A program made the translations under genes and the position numbers. Positions 27,449 to 37,379 of a DNA stretch of 64,000 nucleotides are shown piece by piece. The DNA is taken from positions 23,417-87,416 of the forward strand of contig JAGIAH010000018.1 in the NCBI GenBank assembly GCA_017744915.1, given 5' to 3'. Numbering within the stretch: position 1 is the first letter of the stretch; each line of letters starts with the position of its first letter. The notes below the pieces were generated by a model. That model did no database searches, was not told the DNA's origin, and saw nothing but the letters and a program-made list of their open reading frames with translations. The stretch comes from Agrobacterium tumefaciens. Lineage in GTDB: Bacteria > Pseudomonadota > Alphaproteobacteria > Rhizobiales > Rhizobiaceae.

Positions 27449-28177
27449 ATGACTGACCAAATCAAAACCGACAACGCCCGGTCGAAGGCCGAGCAGCTGC
27501 CGCTCGCATTCTCGCACCAGTCCGCTTCCGGCCGGGAGGATCTCCTCGTTTCCGCCTCGCTTTCGGCTGCCGTCAGCCTCATCGACGAATGGCCGAACTG
27601 GCGCTCGCCCGTCGTCGTGCTGGCCGGGCCGCCGGGTTCGGGGAAATCGCATCTCGCCAATATCTGGAAAAATATCAGCGACGCCCGCGACATTCACCCG
27701 AAGGCCGGCGCCGATGCTGCGCGCGCGGCTGAAACGGGACCGGTTCTTTTCGAGGACGCCGATCGGCGCGGTTTCGACGATACGGAACTTTTCCATGTCA
27801 TCAACAGCGTGCGCCAGCACGGCACCACGCTCCTGATGACCAGCCGGCAATGGCCGGCCGCATGGCCGGTGACGCTGCCGGATCTGCGTTCGCGCCTCAA
27901 GGCCGTGACGGTGGTGGAGACCGGCGAGCCGGACGAGGCGCTGCTGGCGCAGGTGCTGGTGAAACTTTTCGCCGACCGGCAGCTTTATATGGACGACAAA
28001 CTCATAGGCTACATCGTCAATAGAATGGAGCGTTCGCTCGATACCGCGCAGACGATTGTGGAGCGGATCGATCGGCTGGCGCTCGCGCGCGCAACACGGA
28101 TAACCCGTCCGCTGGTGGCGGAAGTTCTCAATGCGATGGACACGGTACCCGCGGGCAGCGGATTGGACGACGAATAA
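27449..28177 (+). CDS. hdaA: DnaA regulatory inactivator HdaA
   Basis: This 242-residue DnaA-like AAA+ protein triggers hydrolysis of DnaA-bound ATP after replication starts. Residues 16-21 (QLPLAF) are the sliding-clamp binding motif that separates Hda from DnaA. A Walker A loop GPPGSGKSH and a weak Walker B (VLFEDADR) follow. It lacks the DnaA DNA-binding domain IV. It starts two bases after the PerM-like gene and precedes ppk, an order familiar from Caulobacter and rhizobia. Confidence 0.94.
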   Translation: MTDQIKTDNARSKAEQLPLAFSHQSASGREDLLVSASLSAAVSLIDEWPNWRSPVVVLAGPPGSGKSHLANIWKNISDARDIHPKAGADAARAAETGPVLFEDADRRGFDDTELFHVINSVRQHGTTLLMTSRQWPAAWPVTLPDLRSRLKAVTVVETGEPDEALLAQVLVKLFADRQLYMDDKLIGYIVNRMERSLDTAQTIVERIDRLALARATRITRPLVAEVLNAMDTVPAGSGLDDE

Positions 28178-28230
28178 CTGTCACAGTTCCGTCGTCAAAC
28201 TGTTATACGGGCAAGAAGGACGATCACGCG

Positions 28231-30477
28231 ATGCAACAGGATCACGGGACGGAAACAGCTAAGGGGATGGAAAAGGGCATGGACGCTGTCGCGCAGGAAG
28301 ATTTCAACAAGGTTCAGCCAGTGAACGAGGGCGAGAACCTCTGGGATAGCCCGGCGCGCTTCATCAACCGCGAATTCTCCTGGTTGCAGTTCAATCGCCG
28401 CGTCCTCGAAGAAACGCTGAATACGGATCACCCGCTGCTGGAGCGGCTGCGTTTCCTGTCCATCTCGGCCGCCAACCTCGATGAATTTTTCATGGTCCGC
28501 GTCGCCGGCCTCGAAGGCCAGGTACGCCAGAAGATCACCGTCAAGACGCCCGATGGCAAGACCCCGGCCGAACAGCTGGAAGATATCCTGAAGGAAATCG
28601 ACAATCTGCAGATGGAGCAGCAGGCTTCGCTTGCCGTTCTGCAGCAATATCTTGCCAGGGAAGAAATCTTTATCGTGCGGCCCGCCGCACTTTCGGATGC
28701 GGACCGCACCTGGCTGGAAACGGAGTTCGAGGAGCGCATGTTCCCGGTGCTGACGCCGCTCTCCATCGACCCGGCACACCCGTTCCCCTTCATTCCCAAT
28801 CTCGGCTTTTCCATGGGCCTGCAGCTCGACAGCGTCAACGGCCGCGAGCCGATGACGGCGCTCCTGCGCCTGCCGCCGGCGCTTGACCGCTTCGTGCGTC
28901 TGCCGGATGAAAAGAACGCCATTCGCTATATCACGCTCGAAGATGTGGTCGGCCTGTTCATTCACCGCCTTTATCCGGGCTATACCGTTCGCGGTTCCGG
29001 CACGTTCCGCATCATCCGCGACAGCGATATCGAGGTGGAGGAAGAGGCGGAAGATCTGGTGCGCTTCTTCGAAAGCGCGCTGAAGCGCCGCCGTCGCGGT
29101 TCCGTCATCCGTATCGAGACCGACAGCGAAATGCCGCAGTCGCTGCGCCAGTTTGTGGTGCATGAGCTGGGCGTTCCGGACAATCGTGTCGCCGTTCTGC
29201 CCGGCCTTCTCGCGCTCAATACCATCTCGGAAATCGTGCGCGCGCCGCGCGACGACCTGAAGTTCGAGCCCTATAACGCCCGTTTCCCCGAGCGTGTGCG
29301 CGAACATGCCGGTGATTGCCTCGCCGCCATCCGCGAAAAGGACATGGTGGTCCACCACCCCTATGAGAGCTTCGACGTGGTCGTGCAGTTCCTGCTGCAG
29401 GCCGCGCGCGATCCCGACGTGCTTGCCATCAAGCAGACGCTCTATCGTACCTCCAATGACAGCCCGATCGTTCGCGCGCTGATCGATGCGGCCGAAGCCG
29501 GTAAATCCGTTACCGCGCTGGTGGAACTGAAGGCGCGTTTCGACGAAGAGGCAAACATCCGCTGGGCGCGCGACCTGGAGCGCGCCGGCGTTCAGGTGGT
29601 GTTCGGCTTCATCGAACTGAAGACCCATGCCAAGATGTCGATGGTGGTGCGCCGTGAAGACGGCAAGCTCAGAACCTATTGCCACCTCGGCACCGGCAAC
29701 TACCACCCGATCACGGCGAAGATTTACACCGACCTGTCCTTCTTCACCTGCAATCCGAAGATCGCCCATGACATGGCGAATATCTTCAACTTCATCACGG
29801 GTTACGGCGAGCCGGAAGAGGGCATGAAGCTGGCGGTTTCGCCTTATACGCTGCGCGCCCGCATCGTGAAGCACATCAATGAAGAGATCGAGCACGCCAA
29901 GCGCGGTGCGCCTGCGGCGATCTGGATGAAGATGAATTCTCTGGTCGATCCGGAGATCATCGATGCGCTCTACCGCGCCAGCGCGGCGGGTGTGGAGGTC
30001 GATCTGGTCGTGCGCGGCATCTGCTGCCTGCGCCCGCAGGTGGCGGGACTGTCGGACAATATCCGCGTCAAATCCATCGTCGGCCGCTTCCTGGAACACA
30101 GCCGCATCTTCTGCTTCGGCAATGGTTTCGGGCTACCTTCGGACAAGGCGCTGGTCTATATCGGCTCGGCCGACATGATGCCGCGCAACCTCGACCGTCG
30201 CGTCGAGACGCTTGTTCCGCTCACCAATCCGACCGTGCACGAGCAGGTTCTTTCACAGATTATGCTGGGCAATCTCATTGACAACCAGCAGAGCTACGAG
30301 ATACTTGCGGACGGAACGTCAAGGCGCATTGAGGTGCGTAAAGGCGAAGAACCGTTCAACGCGCAGCACTATTTCATGACCAATCCCAGCCTTTCCGGAC
30401 GTGGTGAAGCCCTGAAATCCAGTGCGCCCAAATTGATTGCCGGGTTGATTTCCTCCCGCAAGAAACAGGCTGAATGA
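28231..30477 (+). CDS. ppk: polyphosphate kinase 1
   Basis: PPK1 (about 748 residues) makes inorganic polyphosphate from ATP. The N-terminal domain begins at the [18 protein letters not shown] motif. The catalytic region has the phospho-acceptor His466 in the THAKM motif and the second essential His623 in the EHSRIF motif, with HLGTGNYHP between. The N-terminal 35 residues are variable, and ATG codons at 28267 or 28279 could be the true start. It overlaps ppx by four bases, so synthesis and breakdown enzymes are coupled. Confidence 0.96.
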   Translation: MQQDHGTETAKGMEKGMDAVAQEDFNKVQPVNEGENLWDSPARFINREFSWLQFNRRVLEETLNTDHPLLERLRFLSISAANLDEFFMVRVAGLEGQVRQKITVKTPDGKTPAEQLEDILKEIDNLQMEQQASLAVLQQYLAREEIFIVRPAALSDADRTWLETEFEERMFPVLTPLSIDPAHPFPFIPNLGFSMGLQLDSVNGREPMTALLRLPPALDRFVRLPDEKNAIRYITLEDVVGLFIHRLYPGYTVRGSGTFRIIRDSDIEVEEEAEDLVRFFESALKRRRRGSVIRIETDSEMPQSLRQFVVHELGVPDNRVAVLPGLLALNTISEIVRAPRDDLKFEPYNARFPERVREHAGDCLAAIREKDMVVHHPYESFDVVVQFLLQAARDPDVLAIKQTLYRTSNDSPIVRALIDAAEAGKSVTALVELKARFDEEANIRWARDLERAGVQVVFGFIELKTHAKMSMVVRREDGKLRTYCHLGTGNYHPITAKIYTDLSFFTCNPKIAHDMANIFNFITGYGEPEEGMKLAVSPYTLRARIVKHINEEIEHAKRGAPAAIWMKMNSLVDPEIIDALYRASAAGVEVDLVVRGICCLRPQVAGLSDNIRVKSIVGRFLEHSRIFCFGNGFGLPSDKALVYIGSADMMPRNLDRRVETLVPLTNPTVHEQVLSQIMLGNLIDNQQSYEILADGTSRRIEVRKGEEPFNAQHYFMTNPSLSGRGEALKSSAPKLIAGLISSRKKQAE

Positions 30478-31997
30478 CTCGATCAGAAGCACAGGGGCGG
30501 CTGACCGGCCTTGCCCCCGTTTCCGTCATAGATATTGGTTCGAACTCCGTTCGTCTCGTTGTATATGAAGGCCTTTCCCGCGCGCCCGCGGTGCTGTTCA
30601 ACGAAAAGGTCCTTTGCGGCCTTGGCAAGGGACTGGCGCTGACGGGCCGCATGCATGAGGAAGGTGTCAGCCGGGCGCTGATGGCGTTGAGGCGCTTCCA
30701 TGTGCTTTCCGAACAGGCGCAGGCGCAGAAGCTTTATGTGCTGGCGACGGCTGCGGCGCGTGAAGCGGAAAACGGCCCGGATTTCATCCGTGAAGCCGAA
30801 GCCATTCTCGGTTGCGAGATCGAGGTGCTGTCCGGCGAAAAGGAAGCACTTTATTCTGCCTATGGCGTGATCAGCGGTTTCCATGATCCCGATGGCATCG
30901 CTGGCGACCTCGGCGGCGGTTCGCTCGAGCTCATCGACATCAAGGGCAAGAGCTGCGGCGAGGGCATCACCCTGCCGCTCGGCGGCCTGCGGCTGTCGGA
31001 ACAATCGGACGGCTCGCTGGAAAAGGCAGCCACCATCGCCAGAAAACACGTCAAATCCTTTGCGAAGCTTCTGGCGGCGGGTGAGGGGCGCACCTTTTAT
31101 GCGGTCGGCGGCACCTGGCGAAACATCGCCAAACTGCATATGGAGATCACCGGCTATTCGCTGCATATGATGCAGGGATATGAATTGCCGCTGGAGGAAA
31201 TGCTGAATTTTCTGGAGGAGGTCATCGTCTCCCGGGACAGCAAGGATCCGGCCTGGCAGGCGGTCTCCAAGAACCGCCGTTCGCTGCTGCCCTTCGGCGC
31301 CATCGCCATGCGCGAAGTCCTGAAGGTGATGAAACCGGCAAAGATCGCCTTTTCGGCGCAGGGTGTGCGCGAAGGTTATCTTTATTCGCTGCTGACGGAA
31401 GAGGAGCGGGATTCCGATCCGCTGCTGGTCGCGGCGGATGAGCTTGCCATTCTGCGCGCCCGCTCGCCAGAACATGCGCGCGAACTGGCGGACTGGAGCG
31501 GTCGCACCTTTCCGGTCTTCGGCATTGATGAGACCGAAGAGGAGAGCCGTTACCGGCAGGCGGCCTGCCTTCTGGCCGATATCAGCTGGCGCGCCCATCC
31601 GGACTATCGCGGCTTGCAGGCGCTCAACATCATCGCCCATTCGTCCTTCGTGGCGATCACCCATCCCGGCCGCGCCTATATTGCGCTCGCCAATTATTAT
31701 CGCTTCGAAGGCCTGAACGATAACGGCACCACGGAGCCGCTTGCGGTAATGGCAGGCGAACGTCTGCAGGAACTCGGCAAGCTGCTCGGCGGCCTGCTGC
31801 GTGTCGTCTACCTCTTTTCGGCCTCGATGCCGGGCGTCGTCGACCATCTGAAATTCCGCAAATCCGACAATCCGGATCTCGATCTGGAATTCGTCGTGCC
31901 GCATGATTATTGCGATTTCGCGGGCGAGCGTCTGGATGGCCGTTTGCAGCAGCTGGCGAAGCTGACGGGCAAGCGACTGGCCTTCGTATTCGAGTGA
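30474..31997 (+). CDS. ppx: exopolyphosphatase
   Basis: This 507-residue Ppx/GppA phosphatase removes terminal phosphate from polyphosphate and may also act on pppGpp. The first phosphate loop is [14 protein letters not shown] and the second is [12 protein letters not shown]. The C-terminal half contains an HD-type helical region. The start lies in the ppk stop (ATGA). The ppk-ppx pairing is common; here it is behind the PerM-hdaA pair, so all four may share a transcript. Confidence 0.95.
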   Translation: MTRSEAQGRLTGLAPVSVIDIGSNSVRLVVYEGLSRAPAVLFNEKVLCGLGKGLALTGRMHEEGVSRALMALRRFHVLSEQAQAQKLYVLATAAAREAENGPDFIREAEAILGCEIEVLSGEKEALYSAYGVISGFHDPDGIAGDLGGGSLELIDIKGKSCGEGITLPLGGLRLSEQSDGSLEKAATIARKHVKSFAKLLAAGEGRTFYAVGGTWRNIAKLHMEITGYSLHMMQGYELPLEEMLNFLEEVIVSRDSKDPAWQAVSKNRRSLLPFGAIAMREVLKVMKPAKIAFSAQGVREGYLYSLLTEEERDSDPLLVAADELAILRARSPEHARELADWSGRTFPVFGIDETEEESRYRQAACLLADISWRAHPDYRGLQALNIIAHSSFVAITHPGRAYIALANYYRFEGLNDNGTTEPLAVMAGERLQELGKLLGGLLRVVYLFSASMPGVVDHLKFRKSDNPDLDLEFVVPHDYCDFAGERLDGRLQQLAKLTGKRLAFVFE

Positions 31998-32027
31998 CGA
32001 GCGGCGATGCCCGTCTTGCGGCGCTGG

Positions 32028-32660
32028 CTACGACCAGCGCTCGCAAAAGGCTTCGATATCGCTCGACTGAAAGTCGGCAAGCCGCGCCATGATCGTCTCG
32101 AATGGCCAGTCCCACCAGGCGATGGAAGCAAGCTTCGCCGCGATGGATCGCGAAAAGCGCTCGCGAATGATTTTCGCAGGAACACCGCCGACGATGGTGT
32201 AGGGCGGCACATTTCTGGCGACCACGGCACCGGCGGCAAGTACCGCGCCATCTCCAACCGTTACACCCGGCAAGACGATGACCCCGTGACCGATCCAGAC
32301 ATCATGGCCGATGATGGCGCGATCCTGCTTTCGCTGGTCGAAAAAGGCATCGTCGCGCACCGCATCGGCGGAGTAATATTCCGGGCAGTAGCTGAAACGA
32401 TGCATGGATGGCCGGTCCATCGGATGGTTCGGCGCACCGATCCTGACTTCCGCTGCGATGGCGCAGAACTTTCCGATTATCGCGTCCCCCACCATGCAGC
32501 GGGGACCGAGATAGGAGTAGTTCCCGAGTTCGACATTATGCAGCGAGGTATCAGCCAGAATTTCGCAGCATTCACCGATGCTTGAAGCCCTTATGCTCGC
32601 TGTCGCATGAATAACGGTCTCTGCGATTTTCGGGCGCTTGATCTGAGCGGTCGAGTCCAT
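32028..32660 (-). CDS. hexapeptide-repeat acyltransferase (phosphonate-associated type)
   Basis: This 210-residue left-handed beta-helix protein has the hexapeptide repeat pattern ([43 protein letters not shown]) and the C-terminal [16 protein letters not shown] motif of the CatB/LacA-type acetyltransferases. The [10 protein letters not shown] region resembles the family linked to phosphonate metabolism, but no phn genes are nearby. The ATG at 32660 has a GGAGA site; an earlier frame start at 32762 adds non-homologous sequence. The acceptor substrate is unknown. Confidence 0.85.
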   Translation of the reverse strand: MDSTAQIKRPKIAETVIHATASIRASSIGECCEILADTSLHNVELGNYSYLGPRCMVGDAIIGKFCAIAAEVRIGAPNHPMDRPSMHRFSYCPEYYSADAVRDDAFFDQRKQDRAIIGHDVWIGHGVIVLPGVTVGDGAVLAAGAVVARNVPPYTIVGGVPAKIIRERFSRSIAAKLASIAWWDWPFETIMARLADFQSSDIEAFCERWS

Positions 32661-32812
32661 TCCAGTCTCCGGATTTCGCGCCTGCTTAACCGGGGATGAT
32701 GAAGGGCCTGTGACGCGGGATGGTGAAAGCAGTCCGGTCGTGGCCGCCGGCTTTTCTCTCAAGTGCGGATCACGCCGGTTGCTCGCGCAGACGTCTTCTC
32801 TTCATGATGGCA

Positions 32813-33160
32813 TCACCTAACGGTGACATCGACCGGGGTCTCTTTTTTCTCCCAATAGTGCTCGGTTATGTTCCGAGCGTTGCGAATGATGTGACCGGCG
32901 ATTTCAGGGTCTCCGCCCTCGAAGGTCTTCGGGTCGGCCCCGCATAGGAGCAGGAAGAGCTGCTGATGCGCGACAGCGGCAAAATAGTCATGGGGCGGTG
33001 GCTGCATGTCCGAATCGACGGTCTTGAACGCTTCAGCGACCTCTTTGCTGGCGCGCTCAAGGGCGGCGTGAATGCTCGCCATCATCGCCGCTTCCTTGCG
33101 TTCCAATATATCCTGGATCTGCCGCTCTGCCGGTGTCGGTACCGGACAACTCTCACTCAT
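32813..33160 (-). CDS. hypothetical protein
   Basis: This 115-residue cytoplasmic protein has no domain I recognise. It is helical and charged, with Ala/Glu-rich helices in the first half. The start at 33160 is supported by AGGAGA eight bases upstream, which is the main evidence that it is a real gene. Both neighbours are on the same strand with moderate gaps, so it may be part of a loose group of accessory genes. Confidence 0.6.
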   Translation of the reverse strand: MSESCPVPTPAERQIQDILERKEAAMMASIHAALERASKEVAEAFKTVDSDMQPPPHDYFAAVAHQQLFLLLCGADPKTFEGGDPEIAGHIIRNARNITEHYWEKKETPVDVTVR

Positions 33161-33329
33161 CAAAGACTCTCCTGTCACTGCGTCCATTGCGCCAGCCAGG
33201 ATTATCGCATTGATTGTGACCGCTTTGCGGAAAGGCAGAAATTGCGGTTGTGGAACGGGGCGGAATAATTGCGCGTCATGCCGGAAGTCGCCGGGTAAAC
33301 CGCAGGTGCGAAATTCCCGCGCAAACGGT

Positions 33330-33677
33330 TCAGCCGTGCCCCAATGCCTTTCTGATGCAGGCGCTGAGATAGGCATATTGCAGCGGCGTTATCGTCGCCA
33401 TGGCCTCCGTGCGGCTGGCAAGCCTGTCCTGATAACCGACCGGAATATCGAACTGGGCGAAGGTGAAGTCCCAGCGAATGCCTTCGACGATATTGTAGAA
33501 ATGCTCGGCGCCGCTGACAGCGGTTTTGGCGAGTTCACCGCCGAAAATATCCTGCACCACCAGGGCGGTGACGCTGCCTTGTCCCTTGGCGGGGTTTTCG
33601 CGCGACCAAAGGCTGCTGGTCTCACCCGACCAGCTTTTCTTCAGGGCGTAATATAGTCTCTCTGCATGGTCCTGCAT
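33330..33677 (-). CDS. YunG family protein
   Basis: This 115-residue protein matches the small YunG family of unknown function: an N-terminal helix (LYYALKKSWSGET), the QGSVTALVVQDIFGG strand, the HFYNIVEG strand and the FDIPVGYQDR turn. The start at 33677 has an AAGAAG site eight bases upstream; an upstream ATG at 33767 lies inside an intergenic repeat and is unlikely. No function can be given. Confidence 0.75.
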   Translation of the reverse strand: MQDHAERLYYALKKSWSGETSSLWSRENPAKGQGSVTALVVQDIFGGELAKTAVSGAEHFYNIVEGIRWDFTFAQFDIPVGYQDRLASRTEAMATITPLQYAYLSACIRKALGHG

Positions 33678-33711
33678 GAAATGTCTTCTTTTCCGCAAGC
33701 ATGTTTCGGTT

Positions 33712-33870
33712 AAAGCATTTCCAGCAAAACTGTGCTCGGTTTTGCGTCCGGAAATGCGCAAAAACAAAGAGTTAGAGCAATGGAGGTGAACCGGTGTTCA
33801 CCGGAATTGCTCCAGCTCTGGAGAATCGGAACGGAGCGCCATGCAGACATTGTGTCTGCCGGGCGCTCCG
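33712..33870. repeat. mosaic of three intergenic palindromes (RIME-like)
   Basis: Three palindromes stand in a row. Unit 1: GCATTTCC (33,715-33,722) with GGAAATGC (33,750-33,757), enclosing GCAAAAC/GTTTTGC; it matches the copy at 10,387-10,430. Unit 2: GAGCAAT (33,775-33,781) with ATTGCTC (33,806-33,812), enclosing GGTGAAC/GTTCACC around CGGT. Unit 3: GGAGCGCC (33,833-33,840) with GGCGCTCC (33,862-33,869), enclosing GCAGACA/TGTCTGC. The block is between the YunG-like and esterase genes. Confidence 0.75.
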
Positions 33871-33916
33871 TCGGGATCATTCGCCGCTGCCAAAGCGATT
33901 GACAGCAGCTTCGGTC

Positions 33917-35275
33917 TTACTTGGCGTCAAGCAGGTCCTTGACGTCCAGCAGGACGAATTCGTTGTCGTCAGCCTTGTCCAGCGCACGGCCGGCCGAGAA
34001 GGGCAGGTTGTTGTCGTTGCCGACGATGATATGGGTGGCATCGACGCGGTCGACATTCTCGATGGTGACGAAAGGCATGTCGTAATAACCGTTGCCGCCG
34101 CCCTGACGCTTCTTGTTGTCGGGGTCGGAGATTTTCAGAAGATCGATATAGCCGATCTTGCGCGCGGCCTTGCCGACATTGGCGTCATTGAACTCGATCT
34201 TGTAGATGCGCTTCACCTTGGCGGGCACGGCAAAGCAGTTTGCTTCCGGTTTCTTCGGGTCGGCGCAGGCCTTGTCGGTGGTGCCGGCGCCATTGTCACG
34301 TTCGATGACCAGCGCCGTGCTGTCGTCCAGCATGTTGAAGTCGCCGATGGCTTCACCGCCCTGGGCCAGCGGGTAGAGCCAGCTGCGGCCGGTCCATTGC
34401 TTCTTGGCGGTGTCGAGTTCGATGATGCGCAGCGCGGTTGCGCCGTCTTCGGTCTTTTCCACCTGGCCATCGGCCATGTAAAGCGGACCTTCCAGAAGGC
34501 CGTAGAGCTTGGAACCATCCTTGGAAAGCGCCATGCCTTCGTAACCGCCGGAACGCTTCAGGTTGAAGGCCGGCATCTTCTGTGTCGGGTTGCCGGGCAG
34601 GGCAAGCGTGGGATGATCCGGAGACTTCACCTCGATGTCGCCGGCCTTGGTGGCGATGACGTCGGTCAGCTTGCCGTCGCGGGTGAATTTCAGGATGTAG
34701 GGGCCGAATTCTTCGCCGACCCAGAAGCCATCGGCAACCGGCTGAATGGACTCAACGTCGAAATCCGCACCGGTCAGATAACGCTTGGCAGTGCCTTCGA
34801 GAACGATGGGGAAGGGCGCCTTCATGTCCGGGTCGGAAAGGAACACGGTTTCAAGCGCATTGACCTTGCCGGCATCCCAGTCGAGTTTCAGGTGGTGAAG
34901 CATCAGCATGGCGTCGCTGGAATTGAGCTTGGAACCGAAGCCATTGTCGGAAAGGCTCCAGAAGCTGCCATCGGGCATCGCCTTGATGCCGGAAAAGCCC
35001 TGCATCGGCTGGCCGTTGAACGGCATGGAAAGGCCGGTCAGGCGCATGCCGTCCTTGCCGGGCACGGTGCCCAGGCCTTCGGCGCGCTTGCGGTCGGCGG
35101 TGGTGAACTTGGCGGAGGTCTTGAGGTGTTCGGGTGCATCGGCAGGCGCCGCGATGATGGTGTTGGCCGGCAGGATGGCGTGGGAGACGAGCTTTGCCGG
35201 AAACTCCTGCTCTGCAGCGTGCGATGCGGTGGCAAGCGCAAGAAGCGCGCAGGAGGTGAAAAGAATGTGCTTCAT
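33917..35275 (-). CDS. exported esterase-like activity of phytase family protein
   Basis: This 452-residue periplasmic protein has a Sec signal peptide (cleavage after about residue 20, SHA) and a single large beta-propeller-like domain of the phytase-like esterase family. Conserved parts include FSGIKAMPDGSFWSLSDNGFG, DFDVESIQPVADGFWVGEE, and GYEGMALSKDGSKLYGLLEG. Several acidic residues could bind calcium. The start at 35275 has a GAGGGG site. The substrate is unknown; a role in phosphate-ester hydrolysis is inferred from the family name only. Confidence 0.86.
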   Translation of the reverse strand: MKHILFTSCALLALATASHAAEQEFPAKLVSHAILPANTIIAAPADAPEHLKTSAKFTTADRKRAEGLGTVPGKDGMRLTGLSMPFNGQPMQGFSGIKAMPDGSFWSLSDNGFGSKLNSSDAMLMLHHLKLDWDAGKVNALETVFLSDPDMKAPFPIVLEGTAKRYLTGADFDVESIQPVADGFWVGEEFGPYILKFTRDGKLTDVIATKAGDIEVKSPDHPTLALPGNPTQKMPAFNLKRSGGYEGMALSKDGSKLYGLLEGPLYMADGQVEKTEDGATALRIIELDTAKKQWTGRSWLYPLAQGGEAIGDFNMLDDSTALVIERDNGAGTTDKACADPKKPEANCFAVPAKVKRIYKIEFNDANVGKAARKIGYIDLLKISDPDNKKRQGGGNGYYDMPFVTIENVDRVDATHIIVGNDNNLPFSAGRALDKADDNEFVLLDVKDLLDAK

Positions 35276-35417
35276 GATGGTGACCCCTCGATACCTGTTG
35301 AAGACTGGATTGACGCGATAGGGTCGTCGCATGACAGGCAAGTGATTGCCGTTTGAAGCTTTGATGAAATTTTATGACGGCTGTAGCCGCCAGATGGCCT
35401 CTGGGGGCGAGAGGCCC

Positions 35418-36446
35418 TTATGCGGCGGAGGCCTGTTGCTGGCTGAGCGTGCAGACGCCAAGCGTCTGGCCACGGCCCTTCACCGCATGTTCGCCGAGAT
35501 ATTCGCTGCGCACGCCCTTCGGAAGCACCAGCTGGTGGGCGAGATCGGCGGAAATCAGCACCGGATGGCCGAGCATCTTGCTCAGTGATTCGAGCCGCGA
35601 GGTCGTGTTCACCGTATCGCCGAAATAGGTGATCTTGTGATGGTCGACGCCGATTTCGGCGGTGATGACCGGACCGCCATGGATGGCGAAGCGCAGGCGC
35701 GGCACTTCGCCGAAGCGGGAAAGCCAGATGTCGCGCTTGTCCTCGATGGTGGCCTGAATATCGAAGACGCAGCGCACGCAGGCCGCCCGCCGGATCGCCA
35801 TGTGATAGGGCCAGGTGATGATGGCGGCATCGCCGATATAATCATCGATGACGCCGCCGTGTTTCCTCACCGGTGCGGCATAGCTTGCGAAGATTTCGCC
35901 GAGAAACTCCTGGGCCTTCAGGTCGCCATGGGTTTCGGCGAAGGAGGTGGAGCCGACGAGATCGATAAAGATGAAGACGCGGTCTTCGCTGACCGGGCGG
36001 CGATAGCGCCCGAGAATGAGATCGATGAAGATATCGCGGCCGAGAAGCTCACGCACACGCATGATGAAGACGATGATGCCGCAGACGATCAGGGTAAAGA
36101 TCAACGTCTGCACCTCGGCATGTACGGCCCGTTTCCAGGTGCCGGGGAATATCCCGCTCAGCCACAGGATCGTGCCGCCGAGCCCGAAGCCGCAAAAGAC
36201 GAGGATGGCGTAGATGATGAGACCGACGGCGATATAGGCAGGCGTCGGCAGGGCGCTCACCTGCCGCGACAGGCCGGGCATGATGTAACCGCGCTCGAAG
36301 GCGAGAATCGGCGCGCAGGCGAAGAGCGCATAGGTGGCGCCGATCAACGCGCCGCCGCCATATTCCAGAAAGGCGTAGGCCACGCCGCTGCCGGCCACGG
36401 CAACGAAGAGCACCACGTAATCCAGGATGGGCAGCAATTTTCTCAT
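35418..36446 (-). CDS. membrane-bound class III adenylate/guanylate cyclase
   Basis: This 342-residue protein has four membrane helices in the first 130 residues and a cytoplasmic class III cyclase domain. The metal-binding Asp is in FIDLVGST, the second in DDYIGDAAIITW, and the GDTVNTTSRLE motif holds the transition-state Asn/Arg. It therefore should be active. Rhizobia often carry many such cyclases with different N-terminal parts, and this one is a membrane type. No partner gene is adjacent. Confidence 0.9.
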   Translation of the reverse strand: MRKLLPILDYVVLFVAVAGSGVAYAFLEYGGGALIGATYALFACAPILAFERGYIMPGLSRQVSALPTPAYIAVGLIIYAILVFCGFGLGGTILWLSGIFPGTWKRAVHAEVQTLIFTLIVCGIIVFIMRVRELLGRDIFIDLILGRYRRPVSEDRVFIFIDLVGSTSFAETHGDLKAQEFLGEIFASYAAPVRKHGGVIDDYIGDAAIITWPYHMAIRRAACVRCVFDIQATIEDKRDIWLSRFGEVPRLRFAIHGGPVITAEIGVDHHKITYFGDTVNTTSRLESLSKMLGHPVLISADLAHQLVLPKGVRSEYLGEHAVKGRGQTLGVCTLSQQQASAA

Positions 36447-36690
36447 ATCGGTTCTGGTCTCGGGAAGGGAAGGCCCGCCGCTCCCTTCGGGCGAAGCATC
36501 TGTTCAGGTCATATGCGACATTAATGGGGAAAAAGCGCCGCAAAAAGTGAGCAATCGGTAAGGTTGCATGAAGGATTGGCAAGGCTGTTGCCCCGTTGCC
36601 GCAAAACGGGTGCGGATGCGCCATTGCGGCTGAGATGTTTTGTCGCATTTTTGGGGCGCGAAACCGCGATCCGCCTTTTCTGGAACCGCC

Positions 36691-37296
36691 CTAATAGGAG
36701 GTTCTGTAATAGACCGTTTCAAGCGGGGATTGCGGCCGGTCCTCTTGCGTGCGGTTCGACCATTTGATCGGGAAGGCGGCAAAGCGCAGCCTGTTGCCGT
36801 CGATCCAGGCCCGGTCGAACAGCGTATCGCCCTTGCGGGCGAAAGCGATCGCCGCGCAGGTTCGGCCATCGACGTCGAAGGGGATATTTTCCCTCCAGCC
36901 GGTCAGGCCGCAGCCGGCGCCTTTCGGGTCGCGATTATAGTGCTCGACGACGTCGCTGTCGTTCGGCGTCATGGTGATCGAGGTGACGGTATGGGCAAAC
37001 TGCAGGCTGTCCTGATCCTTCAGGCCACCGTCCAGCGTGCCTTCGTAGCGCACCTGCACCGTTGGCTGCTGGCAGCCGCTGCGGGCATAAAGCTGCGAGA
37101 CGGCCCGCATGCGCTCGCCGCGAATGGTGATGCGCGTGACGATGCCGTGGCGGTCATTCTTGCCGATCTTCAGGCAGTCTGTCGTCCATTCACCTTGAAG
37201 GTCGACCTTGCCTTCAGCGGCGTGGGCGGGAAGAGAGGGGAGAATGCCTGCCGCCGCGACAAGTGCGGCGAGCAGCGGAATGCGGGCAGGTTTCAT
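36691..37296 (-). CDS. exported hypothetical protein
   Basis: This 201-residue protein has a Sec signal peptide (cleavage after about residue 26, AHA) and no domain I recognise. Four Cys residues in the mature part suggest disulphides in the periplasm. The segment LQGEWTTDCLKIG resembles lipocalin-like or stress-related small exported proteins, but this is weak. The start at 37296 has an AAGGG site. The 244 bases downstream of its stop, up to the cyclase gene, hold nothing I can identify. Confidence 0.72.
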   Translation of the reverse strand: MKPARIPLLAALVAAAGILPSLPAHAAEGKVDLQGEWTTDCLKIGKNDRHGIVTRITIRGERMRAVSQLYARSGCQQPTVQVRYEGTLDGGLKDQDSLQFAHTVTSITMTPNDSDVVEHYNRDPKGAGCGLTGWRENIPFDVDGRTCAAIAFARKGDTLFDRAWIDGNRLRFAAFPIKWSNRTQEDRPQSPLETVYYRTSY

Positions 37297-37379
37297 GGAA
37301 ATACCCTTGGAATCGCGCAACCATCAGCAGAGAGATGGGGCGCGATGCGGGCAAAATTGGGGTGGAAAGCGGCGGGCGG

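Noticed and set aside
36447..36690. 244-base gap and a minus-strand frame across it (36,504-36,869)
   Set aside because: The frame overlaps the exported protein gene and has no start signal; I see nothing else in the gap.
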